The notes under the pieces: model-generated
Database searches by the model: none
The model's input: only the letters and a program-made list of their open reading frames with translations
What the model was told of the DNA's origin: nothing
Shown: in pieces, positions 53,873 through 63,012 of the stretch
Layout of the letters: each line of letters starts with the position of its first letter
Position numbering within the stretch: the first letter of the stretch is position 1
Made by a program: the position numbers and the translations under genes
Assembly: GCA_023053575.1 (NCBI GenBank)
Contig: JAKZAP010000016.1
Coordinates: 8,366,046-8,430,045 of the forward strand
Length of the DNA: 64,000 nucleotides
Reading direction: 5' to 3'
Origin: Branchinecta lynchi
Lineage: Eukaryota > Arthropoda > Branchiopoda > Anostraca > Branchinectidae

Positions 53873-54402
53873 AACTTTAATCCTTACTCGGAGAAACTTT
53901 TTACAGTGTAGTAGGTACATTTCATACTTGTAAACAGTTTGCGAACTCTCCTTAAATCAGTGATGCTAAATAGCTTCCAGAAAGGAGCTTGGGCTAGAAT
54001 ATGAGGGATTGCGCATGCATTACAGAGTCCAGCCGAGACATTCCTACTATTACGTGTTTTAGCACAAATTAATAGACCGTCGCCTATACCTGCCTTCGCA
54101 CCAAAATACCCCAGTTGCCATAGGCTTGTACTTGTCCGGTTGGCACCAAGTGGTGGACTGAGATCAGTTAGTAACGACGAAAGCTCGATGCTAGAATCAC
54201 CCAAAGTGACTGTTGTGCTATCAGAGCCTGGTCGGACTCAACGAAATTTCCGCATATATTTCCTTGTTCCCCTAACCGACCTCACCATATAAGGTCTTAC
54301 CCCTCCGCCCTTCCATGCTCGTAACAGACCAGATTCCGTCGGCTGAGACCGATGGGCTCCATGCCGTACTGGACTAGACGTAAATCAGGAGTGTTTTTGT
54401 CC
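53873..54402. other. 3' flank of J-domain gene B
   Basis: A minus-strand ORF (53884-54204, 106 residues) contains GIGDGLLICAKTRNSRNVSA and ITDLRRVRKLFTSM. It may be decayed transposon coding or chance; no splice link to gene B was found. No clear AATAAA on the minus strand close to the stop. Confidence 0.35.
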
Positions 54403-54892
54403 TTACTTTTTGTCTTTTCTTGGTGGCATTTCCGCTTCTCTTTTTTTCTTTGGGTTTTTCTTCTCTTTTGTTGCCTCTGCTTTCCGTTTTCCTTTCCCCC
54501 CTCTGCTTTTACCTGTTTTTGCACTAGGTTCTGCTTTGGGTTTTCTAACATTTGGCCCGCTGGCTCCTCTTCCTGTCTTATCACTTCTACTGTCTTTAGC
54601 TTTTTCTGCCTTTCTTTTTGCATTTCCTTGAGATTTATCTCTGCTTTTATCCTCGTTTTCCTTCTCACTTTTAGAACTATCTGGCCTGCTCTTTCCATCT
54701 GGACTTTCCGAATTTTCTGCTTTCGATGTGTTTTGCGGCTCATGCTGGTAGGGTTTCCAGTCTGTGTCATTTTCAGAGTCTACGTCGTCACAATCGGAAG
54801 AATCGTTCCGATAGTCTTCTTCCCAACTGCTGTCCTCGCTTTCGTCTGAATGGCTATAGTCCCCACGGGGATCAGGGTAACCCCAACCTTGG
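54403..54892 (-). CDS. J-domain protein B, exon 3 (acidic then lysine-rich tail)
   Basis: On the minus strand the acceptor TTATTTGTTTCAG is followed by C-CAA-GGT, which completes the phase-2 codon from exon 2. The frame then runs 162 codons to TAA at 54403-54405. It reads QGWGYPDPRGDYSHSDESED, a D/S/E-rich stretch, then long K/E/R/S-rich sequence with DKSRDKSQGNAKRKAEKAKD, and ends EAEMPPRKDKK. Such a charged tail suggests disorder and possibly nuclear or nucleic-acid association. The opposite strand is open by chance because of the composition. Exon lengths (129 + 260 + 490) give a 292-residue protein. Confidence 0.8.
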
Positions 54893-55990
54893 CTGAAACA
54901 AATAAAAAACTCTCAAAAACAGATTCTAAAATATGGTTTTCTATTACCTTCCGAATGTTTCGTGAAGTACGGCGATCCTATCCAATTCACAATTATAATT
55001 TACGTACTGGAACTTTTATTAACGCCTTACAAGAATCGTTTGGATTTTTTTTTTCATTCGAATAAATTAATTTAATAAAAAATCCGTCAAAATAGGCCAA
55101 GGCATAAGACTGAGTACCAGCAAAAACGGAAAATGAAAGAAAAAAGCAAGTCATTAGCTTCGTATTGAAGGAAAGGAATGTTACCGTAGCTAAGTATTTT
55201 TTTTTATCATCAATTTTTCATTTGTTGAAAGATATATGGCGAATAAACCGAACTTGAATAATTAGTAGCCTAAAGACGTGCATTCTTGAGTCGTCGAACG
55301 CTGAATTTCCTGGACGGGCTCGATTTGAGGCTTCTCCGATTCGGGGGTTGCAGTGGGAGGTTCTTTACTTCAATTTCCCCACCGGGTGAGGCTTCTTTTA
55401 GTTGTTACTGGAGTTCTTTAGTTTGTACAGGGTATAGCCTGATTAGCAAGTACAATTCTAAATCCAATCCCACCACTAGAACAAAATTCTCGAAGTTTAA
55501 GTGTATATACAAACATGTAAATATGTTCAGCTGATGACAAGAGATATTTTTATTTATAACTGCTGATTTTTCTGGTATGCGAAATTACCCTTATGTGACA
55601 GTTATCAATCGAGCCGATTATACCACGCAGTCCTCCTTTCTCATAGAAGACTTGGATCACTTCTTGCACATCCGACCTGCCAGGCCACCTAATGAACTCT
55701 CAAACGAATGATCCAATTAGGCCAGAACTGATACCTGGAGGTTGTCAAATCTCCTTATATGTTTGTTACAGTTTCGGACCCGAGTATGCCACTTTGGAGG
55801 GAGTTAACCCTGTAACCGGGGTTTACTTTTGTTTTGTTTCTCTTTTGTACTCCGCCCTTTTCCTTTGCTGGACTGATGGGTGATAAATGAATAAACAGGG
55901 TAAAACAAATATTAACCAGAGCACTTATTGAAGCTGAAAAACCTCAATAAGGTTAACTAAAATCTTGGGAGAATAAAGAGGTAAGCCTAC
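54893..55990 (-). other. Intron 2 of J-domain gene B
   Basis: Donor GGTAGGC at 55985-55990 and acceptor at 54893-54894. It contains one copy of a dispersed repeat (55690-55830) that recurs at 57345-57485, sharing GATACCTGGAGGTTGTC and ATATGTTTGTTACAGTT. Confidence 0.7.
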
Positions 55991-56250
55991 CATCTAAAGC
56001 AATCACATCCGTCGTCCCAGTCTCCAAAATGTCCATTTCTTCTGCTTCCAAAAGTACCAAATCTGCTGAAGAAGAAACTAAAGAAAGAACTTCCACTAAA
56101 AATGTCATCCGAATCACTATCTTCCTCTGACGACTCAACGTCCGGACTTCTAGGCCCGAAGCCTCCTCTGGACCTTCCATGGCCTGCGTCATATTGTCTT
56201 CTCTTAGAAGAATCACTCAACACGCTGTAGGCGTTTTGGATTTCCTGGAA
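55991..56250 (-). CDS. J-domain protein B, exon 2
   Basis: After the acceptor TCTTTATAG the frame reads FQEIQNAYSVLSDSSKRRQY and DAGHG, the helix III-IV end of a J-domain. Then come an acidic/serine stretch (PDVESSEEDSDSDD), an aromatic cluster (SSFFSFFFSRFGTFG) and GDWDDGCDCFR. The exon is 260 nt (phase 0 to phase 2), matching the intron phases of gene A exon 2. The acidic-then-F-rich order is also the same in both, supporting paralogy rather than independent J-domain capture. Confidence 0.85.
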
Positions 56251-56330
56251 CTATAAAGACTTTGAAAAATTGCCCAAGCGGTCACCAATCTAAATACTAA
56301 ACGGGCCCAATGTTGTCTGACATTCCAGGA

Positions 56331-56550
56331 TAAATATTCTTTGAGCCCAAGCTGTCTTTGAAACATTTATTCAAACAATGTTTACAACGGATACGTCAGC
56401 TACGGTTCTTCATCAGCGATATTTCGGACCTTCTTGGCAAGGGTCCTCGTCAGGCTGTCAATCCTCTTGTTCAACTTCGGGGAAGCAAACAAATAACGCT
56501 GATGAGAATCGTAGCTGATGTATCCGTTTGTAAACACTGTTTGAATAAAT
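56331..56550. mobile_element. Mutator-like element (family IV), copy g with 9-bp duplication
   Basis: ATTCCAGGA flanks it at 56322-56330 and 56551-56559. It starts TAAATATTCTTTGAGCCCAA and ends TTTGAATAAAT, with GATATTTCGGACCTTCTTGG inside. It lies in intron 1 of J-domain gene B. Confidence 0.8.
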
Positions 56551-56829
56551 ATTCCAGGATCTTATTGTAAGTCCTTAAATCTTTAGTGATGCTAGGCTAG
56601 TCTATGCAGGGGTTGTAACTCCAGCCTTAGATGTATGTATGTGTTAAACATTACGAGGAAACAAAGCTCTTTGCAAGAGTTACTTTATTTCAAAAGCATA
56701 TGGTTTCATTCCACAGAAAATTAAAGTAACTAAGAAGATAACCAGATGCCTGGACATAGAGATCCAGAACCCCTAGGCATTTGGGGTAGGGTTGGGGCAA
56801 CTAGGCAGTTGGCAAGAGTATCTGTCTAT

Positions 56830-57335
56830 TTGTGTCATGGGTCTGACCGAAACTCCCGCAAGACCCCCCCCCCCCCCCGCGCCCCCTCCGAGTACCCACC
56901 CACCCTTGAATGTATAGGAAATTAAAAAATCTTTTTTTGCTGTTGCCGGGGGGGGGGGGCTTATGTCTGGGGGGGGGGGGGTAACCAGAACTTGTGTACC
57001 GTACATTCCACTTCGGGTCCGGATTGGATCCAGGAACTTTGTAGGAAGGTTTCAGGGGGGGGGGGGAAATCTTGTGGCACACTTAGAATGGAGGGACTGG
57101 GGCGGGAATTGCCGAGATGGAAAAGCATAAGCCTTAGTTGTACCACTTAAAGATCGAAACAGATGCAGGCACTGTGGGGGGAGATGGAGGAGGGATCCCG
57201 GAAATCTTGAACAAGTGATCCAATTTGGTTGAACACTTGACCGTTGGCAAGAACAGAGACCATAGATTTTCTATTTACAAGTCGTACCTACTAGATATAG
57301 CCACTGAGGGGGGAGCTCGAGGGAGGTCCCAGAAA
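56830..57335 (-). mobile_element. Divergent family I-like units
   Basis: It shares G runs, CCGGAAATCTTG, AATGGAGGGACTGGGGCGGG and GGATTGGATCC with family I units but has neither terminal hairpin. It is followed by the dispersed repeat at 57345-57485. Confidence 0.5.
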
Positions 57336-57344
57336 TCTTGTGAC

Positions 57345-57485
57345 ATACAGAACTATCAAACAAACGATACAATTAGGGCAGAATTGATACCTGGAGGTTG
57401 TCGAATTTCCGTATATGTTTGTTACAGTTCCGGACCAGAGTCTGCCACTTTGCAGGGGTTTAACCCCTCTAATTGGGCTGTACAC
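57345..57485. repeat. Dispersed repeat, second copy of 55690-55830
   Basis: GAACTATCAAACAAACGATA, GATACCTGGAGGTTGTCGAA and ATATGTTTGTTACAGTTCCG match the first copy in the same orientation with about 85% identity by eye. Confidence 0.7.
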
Positions 57486-57629
57486 ATCACTTTCTAAGTC
57501 AAAGGTGTACACACAGGTGTGTGTAAGACATTCATAAAGCAATGCTTGCCACCCCAAAGGTGGTGTTGATCAGTATTGCTGCTAAGTAAGTTCTAAGCTG
57601 AACAAAAATATGATAACAGAAAAAGAGCC

Positions 57630-57920
57630 CGGGCAAACTTATTCTCAACTCGAGTGGTCAACAAGTGGAATAACTTGTCTGAGCATACCACCCAGGCACC
57701 AAACACAAACAGCTTTTAAAACAGAGTGGAAAAGTTCAGGGGACCAAACAGTGACAAATTCAACACCTTTACTAAATGGTCAGAGAAGCAGCCACATCAA
57801 CCAACTATAAATTGGTCAAACAAACAGAAGGCATCGAATAGGCAGGCAAACTGCCGGATTTTGCTGAACAACTTTAAGCAAGTTAAGTTACGATTTCCAA
57901 ACTGTTCAATATCTAAAAGC
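57630..57920 (+). pseudogene. CR1-like LINE remnant
   Basis: Starting near 57648 the frame reads RVVNKWNNLSEHTTQAPNTN, SF, stop, then NRVEKFRGPNSDKFNTFTKW. The RVVN.WN.L......N.FK/R motif is typical of the C-terminus of CR1-type ORF2 proteins. It is too decayed for classification. Confidence 0.6.
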
Positions 57921-58105
57921 TCCCTGAAGTAAAGATTCTTTCCTTTACTTTCTTCTTATCTTCTTGGGTTATATGTGATATGTATCTGATATGTATTCTT
58001 CCCTTTTTGCTAGTATTTCTCCTCAGTCTGTACCTGGTCTATACCACTCCTTCAGTCTCCTACCTTGGAGGTTTCTCTTGATCTAGCCACTGCTGTAGTT
58101 TCCTG

Positions 58106-58330
58106 CAGTAGAGGTATACTTATGTGAACGTTTGTTGACATTGGACTTTGCCATTTTCATGCACTTGCTGTGTCTAAAGCGAACTACCAGTTAGCCATAA
58201 TAGGTAATAAATGGCAGATTAAGGGCATCTAGAACACCTGAATATGTATTTTCGATCTTCATTCTACCATTTAGCCCAGAACTGCACTGTTCACATTAAC
58301 GTAACTGTTCACATACATATACCTCTACTG
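58106..58330. mobile_element. Tc/mariner-type MITE
   Basis: The termini CAGTAGAGGTATACTTATGT and its complement ATACATATACCTCTACTG are inverted. TA follows the right end. The interior TTCATGCACTTGCTGTG and CTACCATTTAGCCCA is shared with 18800-18890. Confidence 0.75.
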
Positions 58331-58409
58331 TACCTGGGCAGGCTACCTTGCAGTCATCTGATCAGTCTTATGATCTCCTAGAACTGCCATTGGAACTGCC
58401 AGATTTTGG

Positions 58410-58885
58410 AAAGCCTATGGCAAACGCTGGGTATATCAAGCGTTTGGTATACCCTGTGCCTAACACCAGATACACTATGCCAAATGCTGGATACTGGGAG
58501 TGGGACCCAATAAAATATTGAGGATTAGAGTCAAGCTCAGAAATCAACCAATCAGAATTCATCAGTAGTGAGGTATTTATTTATTTATTCCAAACTCTGA
58601 GCCAAAACTCAGGCCACAAATCGCCCATTGTCTCAATCCCCCAAATCACAATTGATGGTAAACATGACTCTGTAATACAACTGATACCTGTCTAGCCTCC
58701 CTGTCAACTGAGGGTACCTGGACAGTTCCTTTAAGCTGGCTTTTCTAGTGAGGTAGATCAGGGTTAGTGTACCAACAGCTATCCAGCTTTTAGCATAGGG
58801 TATCCAGCATTATGCATAGGCTATGCCAAACGCCAGATATACCCAATATTCAGCATAGGGTATCCAACAATCAGTTGTTTTTGGT
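58410..58885. mobile_element. Foldback MITE with GCGTTTGG repeats, copy 2
   Basis: It shares CTATGCCAAA, GGACCCAATAAAATA, AGCTCAGAAATCAACCAATC and the reiterated TATCCAGC with 33243-33601. About 130 bp of unrelated sequence is inserted near 58575-58740. Confidence 0.65.
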
Positions 58886-59007
58886 TGACTGGGTTTGATA
58901 GACCTAGGAGATCATATCACTACACAATCTAGGCAAACTTCCTGCTCAGGACAGGCTCAGAAGAACACCAGAGCAGCCAGATTGGCAGAAACCCCACAGA
59001 TAGCAGG

Positions 59008-59775
59008 TTATGTAGTTACTGGGACAAACCTCAGATTCAGGAGATTACTTGACAGCCAGACCAGAGGAAACCTTCCAGGCAGGAAATGCTACATTTGCCA
59101 GATCATGAGAAACCTCTAAGGTGGGAAACTGCAACAGTACAACACCCCACACATATGAGCTAGTTTTGCCACTGCTTAGGACAGAAAGAAAAATAAGTCA
59201 CCTATGAAGAGACTTAAGGCATTTTTACACAACACAGTTGTGGGCCACACATTTCTGAGTGTGTTATGTAGTTACTGGGACAAACCTCAGATTCAGGAGA
59301 TTACTTGACAGCCAGACCAGAGGAAACCTCCCAGGCAGGAAATGCTACATTTGCCAGATCATGAGAAACCTCTAAGGTGGGAAACTGCAACAGTACAACA
59401 CCCCACACATATGAGCTAGTTTTGCCACTGCTTAGGACAGAAAGAAAAATAAGTCACCTTTGAAGAGACTTATGGCATTTTTACGCAACACAGTTGTGGG
59501 CCACACACTTCTGAGTGTGTTATGTAGTTACTGGGACAAACCTCAGATTCAGGAGATTACTTGACAGACAGGCCAGAGGAAACCTCCCAGACAGGAAATG
59601 CTACATTTGCCAGATCAAGAGAAACCTCTAAGGTGGGAAACTGCAACAGTACAACAGCCCACACATATGAGCTAGTTTTGCCACTGCTTAGGACAGAAAG
59701 AAAAATAAGTCACCTATGAAGAGACTTAAGGCGTTTTCTCTCGACACAGTTGTGAGCCACACACTTCTGAGTGTT
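59008..59775. repeat. 256-bp tandem repeat, three units
   Basis: Units start TTATGTAGTTACTGGGACAA at 59008, 59264 and 59520 and are over 95% identical, ending GTTGTGGGCCACACA...GAGTGTG. The last unit merges into the GAGCCACA-type MITE (59730-60215). The open piece LRFRRLLDSQTRGNLPGRKC is repeated, but each unit has stops. Confidence 0.9.
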
Positions 59776-60215
59776 TGTCGTGCAAACAAGATTGTGTGCC
59801 GCACAGTCGAGCCACAAATTGAAACTCGCAGAAACTCCATTTTGTCTATTTTTTTGGACGGTAATTTCAAATATCTGAAAATAAAAATAAAAATTCATGT
59901 AAATCTAAAAAAAAAGAGCTCCTGGCTTATTTCCTTACCATTCTGTACAAAAAGCATCCTCAGTTTGAAGTCTATAGCCTATGCTTGAAAAAGTAGTTAA
60001 TTTTATTGTTTAGACACTATAATTGAATTTCCCACCAGAATCGAGCCACAAAATCGACAATCACCTCCCAGGTTGTTTGTCGAACTTGACCCACAAAGGA
60101 AGCCATGAAAATCCTGTTGGACGCAGAAACACACTTATGGGCCACATGAAAAGCTGCAGAAACAGTTTTTCGAGCCACAGTCAAGCCACAAACTGTTTAT
60201 GGGAGCACAGAAAAT
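59776..60215. mobile_element. Diverged GAGCCACA-type MITE
   Basis: It shares AGCCACAAATTG, TTTTTTGGACGGTAATTTCA, CAGAAACACACTTATGGGCC and TTTTTCGAGCCACA with 36271-36882. It lies in intron 1 of gene B, about 80 bp from exon 1. Confidence 0.6.
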
Positions 60216-60292
60216 TTCCTTTAGCCTAGGGATGACACAGCACTGACACAGACTGTTTGGCTGAGGCTAGACTGAGATACTTGAACTTTTAC

Positions 60293-60421
60293 CTTTTCTT
60301 TGCCAGTTGGATTTTTGTCAGGGTGATGCTTCAGTGCCAGCTTCTTGTAAGCCTTCTTTATCTCTTGCGTTGAGGCAGTTTCACTGACCTCTAGAACACT
60401 GTACAAGCTGGAGCGGCTCAT
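60293..60421 (-). CDS. J-domain protein B, exon 1 (HSP40-type N-terminus)
   Basis: ATG at 60419-60421 on the minus strand opens 43 codons: [40 protein letters not shown] and KEK. Helix I (LYSVLEV), helix II ([14 protein letters not shown]) and the HPD tripeptide (residues 33-35) are intact. The donor is AAAG|GTAAAAG, phase 0, at the same J-domain position as in gene A exon 1. The J-domain sits at the extreme N-terminus and the protein lacks G/F and zinc domains, so it is type III-like. It would act as a co-chaperone stimulating an Hsp70; the client or location is unknown. The start is fixed by the short distance to the divergent actin-like gene. Confidence 0.85.
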
Positions 60422-60623
60422 TATAAAACGTTTGTACAATCATGAATCATCCAAAACGGCAAGCCATCTTCTTCCACTTGCAAACGTGAATCTTGATTCG
60501 AACTCCGCGCGTGAGACAAAATAGACGTACGGCTAACAAATCTCGGAAAGAGTAAAACACTGCAGTTCCGCCGAAGATTCAAAGTTAGTGACACACGGCA
60601 AAATTTTGTTTGTGGAACAGGAA
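60422..60623. promoter_or_regulatory. Putative bidirectional promoter
   Basis: This is the only 202 bp between the minus-strand start of J-domain gene B and the plus-strand start of the actin-like gene. It contains no TATA box and no transposon ends. It is moderately GC-rich with CpG sites (TCGAACTCCGCGCGTGAGAC, GTTCCGCCGAAG), unlike the surrounding repeats. Confidence 0.55.
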
Positions 60624-60700
60624 ATGAAGACTGAAAGCCTTGTTATTGACTGTGGTGGCTACTGTATAAAGACTGGACTTGCAAAACAAGATGACCCAAA
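60624..60700 (+). CDS. Actin-family / actin-related protein, exon 1
   Basis: ATG at 60624-60626 opens MKTESLVIDCGGYCIKTGLA then KQDDPK, ending at a strong donor GTAAGT (60701-60706). LVIDCGGYCIKTGLA matches the first phosphate-binding loop of the actin fold (V-I-D-x-G-x-x-x-K-x-G-x-A), where the glycines and lysine contact the ATP phosphates. The acidic DDP then leads to the usual P...VG strand. The short N-terminus and Cys-Gly-Gly variant point to an actin-related protein rather than conventional actin; which ARP cannot be decided from 26 residues. The 77-nt exon ends in phase 2. The rest lies in or beyond the following repeat-filled intron. Confidence 0.7.
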
Positions 60701-61084
60701 GTAAGTTCTTTTCTTGGACCAAGACATGGGTTTGTCCGTCACAGACTGATCACAGGTTCATGGCCAATGGGAACTAGGATGGGAAGGCCTAACCTGATCC
60801 ATTTTCGGGGGGTATACAGTGGAGGTATGCTTATGTGAATGTTGCGTAACATGGAATAGTCATCAAAGAAAATAATAAAATGCCAACCAGGCTTCTTTTT
60901 TACTGTATAATACTTGCCAAAAACGTATTTTCGATTCATGGTTTTACTATTTTTTTCTATTAATGTTATTTAATGACCAAAGTGACACCTGATTTTACTT
61001 TTAAAATTCGAATACCTTGCTAAGAGCAATGCACCTTCAGCCAAGAAGATGGTGAAAGAAGAAAATTTAATTTAATTTCTTCTA

Positions 61085-62910
61085 AAATTTTGGGCATGGT
61101 GCCCCAGTGTCAGGGTGCTCATACATTAGGGCACCATGCCCCAGTCATGCACAAATCCTCAATTTTTGGGCATGGTGCCCCAACGTCTGGGCATGCCCAA
61201 ACGTATGGGCATGGTACCCATACGTTGGAGCACCATGCTCTGGAGCATGGGCATGGTACCCCTGTGAAATATGGATAAACTGAGACTGGTTACATACCTA
61301 ACTAGGGCCTTCTCCCTGTCCTAGATCAAAAGATACCTGATTTCACTGTCTATCCAACCTCATTTTCCAATTTCCAAAATGTTAGAGCACTTTCAAGATA
61401 CAGAGAGTTTTGTGGAGGCCACTTCTTTCCCAGTGGGTTTACCCAGTCTAGTACACTAGCCCCTTTTCAAGCACGGTGCTCAAACGTCTAGTACCATGCC
61501 TGGGTGCTAGACGTTCAAGCACTGTACCTTGGATTTCATGTATGGTGCATGGATTTCAGTATACAGTGCATACATCAAAAACACAGTTTCTGTCATAACA
61601 ACTGAGCACCAGCTCGGACAGGGCTGAAATTACTACCATGAATTAGAGAAATCAAAGAGAATCCTTTGTATATTTTTCACAATATAAACAAAAGGGCTCG
61701 GCTGATGACAGATGTGAAAAACCTCATTTCCTTTTCTACATAGTCAAGGGTTTTGCATGCAAAGTGTCCTGTGCCTCAGCTTTTTCTACCTAGCAGCCAA
61801 CCAGAATATTGGCTCTTGGGGAATAGAGAGGGAAAATACATGGAAAATAGATAGGGTGCTGTTAGGTTTTTCATCTCCATCATCATTAGAGCCCTTTTGT
61901 TTTCGTTGTAATAAATATATAAAGGATTGTCTTTGATTTCTCTAATTCATAGTAGTAATTTCAGCCCTGTCCGAGCCGGTGCTCAGTTGTGATGACAGAA
62001 ACTGTGTTTTTTCTGTATGCACTGTATACTGAAATCCATGCACCATACATGAAATCCAAGGTACAGTGCTTGAACGTCTAGCACCCAGGCATGGTGCTAG
62101 ACGTTTGAGCACCGTGCCTGGAATGGGGCTAGTGTACTAGACTGGGTTTACCCTATCCTTTTACAGGTAGTTGCCACTAGGTTACTCAATCCTTTTCCAT
62201 GTTGTCAAAAAGTCAAAAGTCAGAGTAAAAACAGGTAAAAAAAAAAATAACTCAAAATCAATACAATAAAAGGCAAACAATCTAAAGGAAATATTTGCTC
62301 CAGTGAACAAATTGAAAAGCTTGCCTCATCCATGCTACCTAGCAGCAATTTTCTGAAAAAGGATAGGATAAGCCCACTAGAAGAGAAGTGGCCTCCAAAA
62401 AACTCTATGTATCTTGGAAGTGCTCTAACATTTTGTAAATTGGAAAATGAGGTTGGATAGAAAGTAAAATCAGGTATCTTTTGATCTAGGACAGGGAGAA
62501 GGCCCTATTTAGGTATGTAACCAGTCTCAGTTTATCTAAATTTCACAGGGGTACCATGCCCATGCTCCAGAGCATGGTGCTCCAACGTATGGGTACCATG
62601 CCCATACGTTCGGGCATGCCCAGACGTTGGGGCACCATGCCCAAAAATTGAGGATTTGTGCATGACTGCCATGCCCTGCAGCAAGGGCATGGAACTGCAT
62701 GGTACCCCTATACAAATTTGCTGTCAACTTTTGAATCGAGATTCTGGATTGGAAATTTACTTTTCAAACAGCTTTATAACAGGGTAGCATGCCTTTGCTG
62801 CAGGGCATGGTGCCCTAACATATGAGTACCATGCCCGTACGTTGGACATGCCCTGAAAGCATGCCGTGACGTTGGAGCACCATGCCCAGAATTTGAGGAT
62901 TTGTGAGTGA
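61085..62910. repeat. Giant foldback (inverted repeat), arms of about 600 bp
   Basis: The left arm 61130-61727 and right arm 61869-62668 are inverted copies over almost their whole length; the central loop is 61728-61868. The right arm has an insertion of about 205 bp at 62153-62360. Outer parts consist of short palindromes around CATG and ACGT such as GGGCATGGTGCCC and CGTATGGGCATGGTACCC. An extra copy of the outermost block lies at 62780-62910. ORFs rich in G, H and T here are by-products of these palindromes. Confidence 0.9.
62153..62360. mobile_element. Small element inserted in the right arm of the foldback
   Basis: It is present only in the right arm. The ends are CCCTATCCTTTT and AAAAGGATAGGA. 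The flanks are TTTA and TAAG where the left arm has GGGTTTACCC. The CCCTA-type end and TTA/TAA flank weakly suggest piggyBac-like or TTA-targeting transposition. Confidence 0.55.
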
Positions 62911-63012
62911 CTGACTGTATGACCTTTACATTTTACTGTTTTATAAGCAAGTAACAGAGTCAGTGTGGTAAAACAGTTAGAGAAGTGTTCAAATAAGCAT
63001 ATCTCTACTGTA

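Larger units (their letters stand above)
60817..63010. mobile_element. Tc/mariner-like termini enclosing a giant foldback
   Basis: CAGTGGAGGTATGCTTATGT (60817) and the complement of ATAAGCATATCTCTACTG (62993-63010) are inverted copies with few mismatches. Each is flanked by TA (60815-60816, 63011-63012). The same termini bound the 225-bp MITE at 58106-58330. No transposase is present. The enclosed 2.2 kb may be a larger non-autonomous derivative or a MITE later invaded by the foldback. Confidence 0.6.

Noticed and set aside
54352..54849. 165-residue plus-strand ORF
   Set aside because: It is the antisense shadow of J-domain gene B exon 3. The lysine/glutamate-rich sense codons read as F/S/L-rich hydrophobic sequence on the other strand.
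61090..61278. G/H/T-rich ORF that could suggest a histidine-rich protein
   Set aside because: It arises from alternating CATG palindromes, and the mirrored right arm yields a similar spurious ORF. There is no splice or start context.
61090..62730. Long inverted repeat as a mitochondrial or plastid insert
   Set aside because: No organellar gene, rRNA or tRNA is present in the arms.
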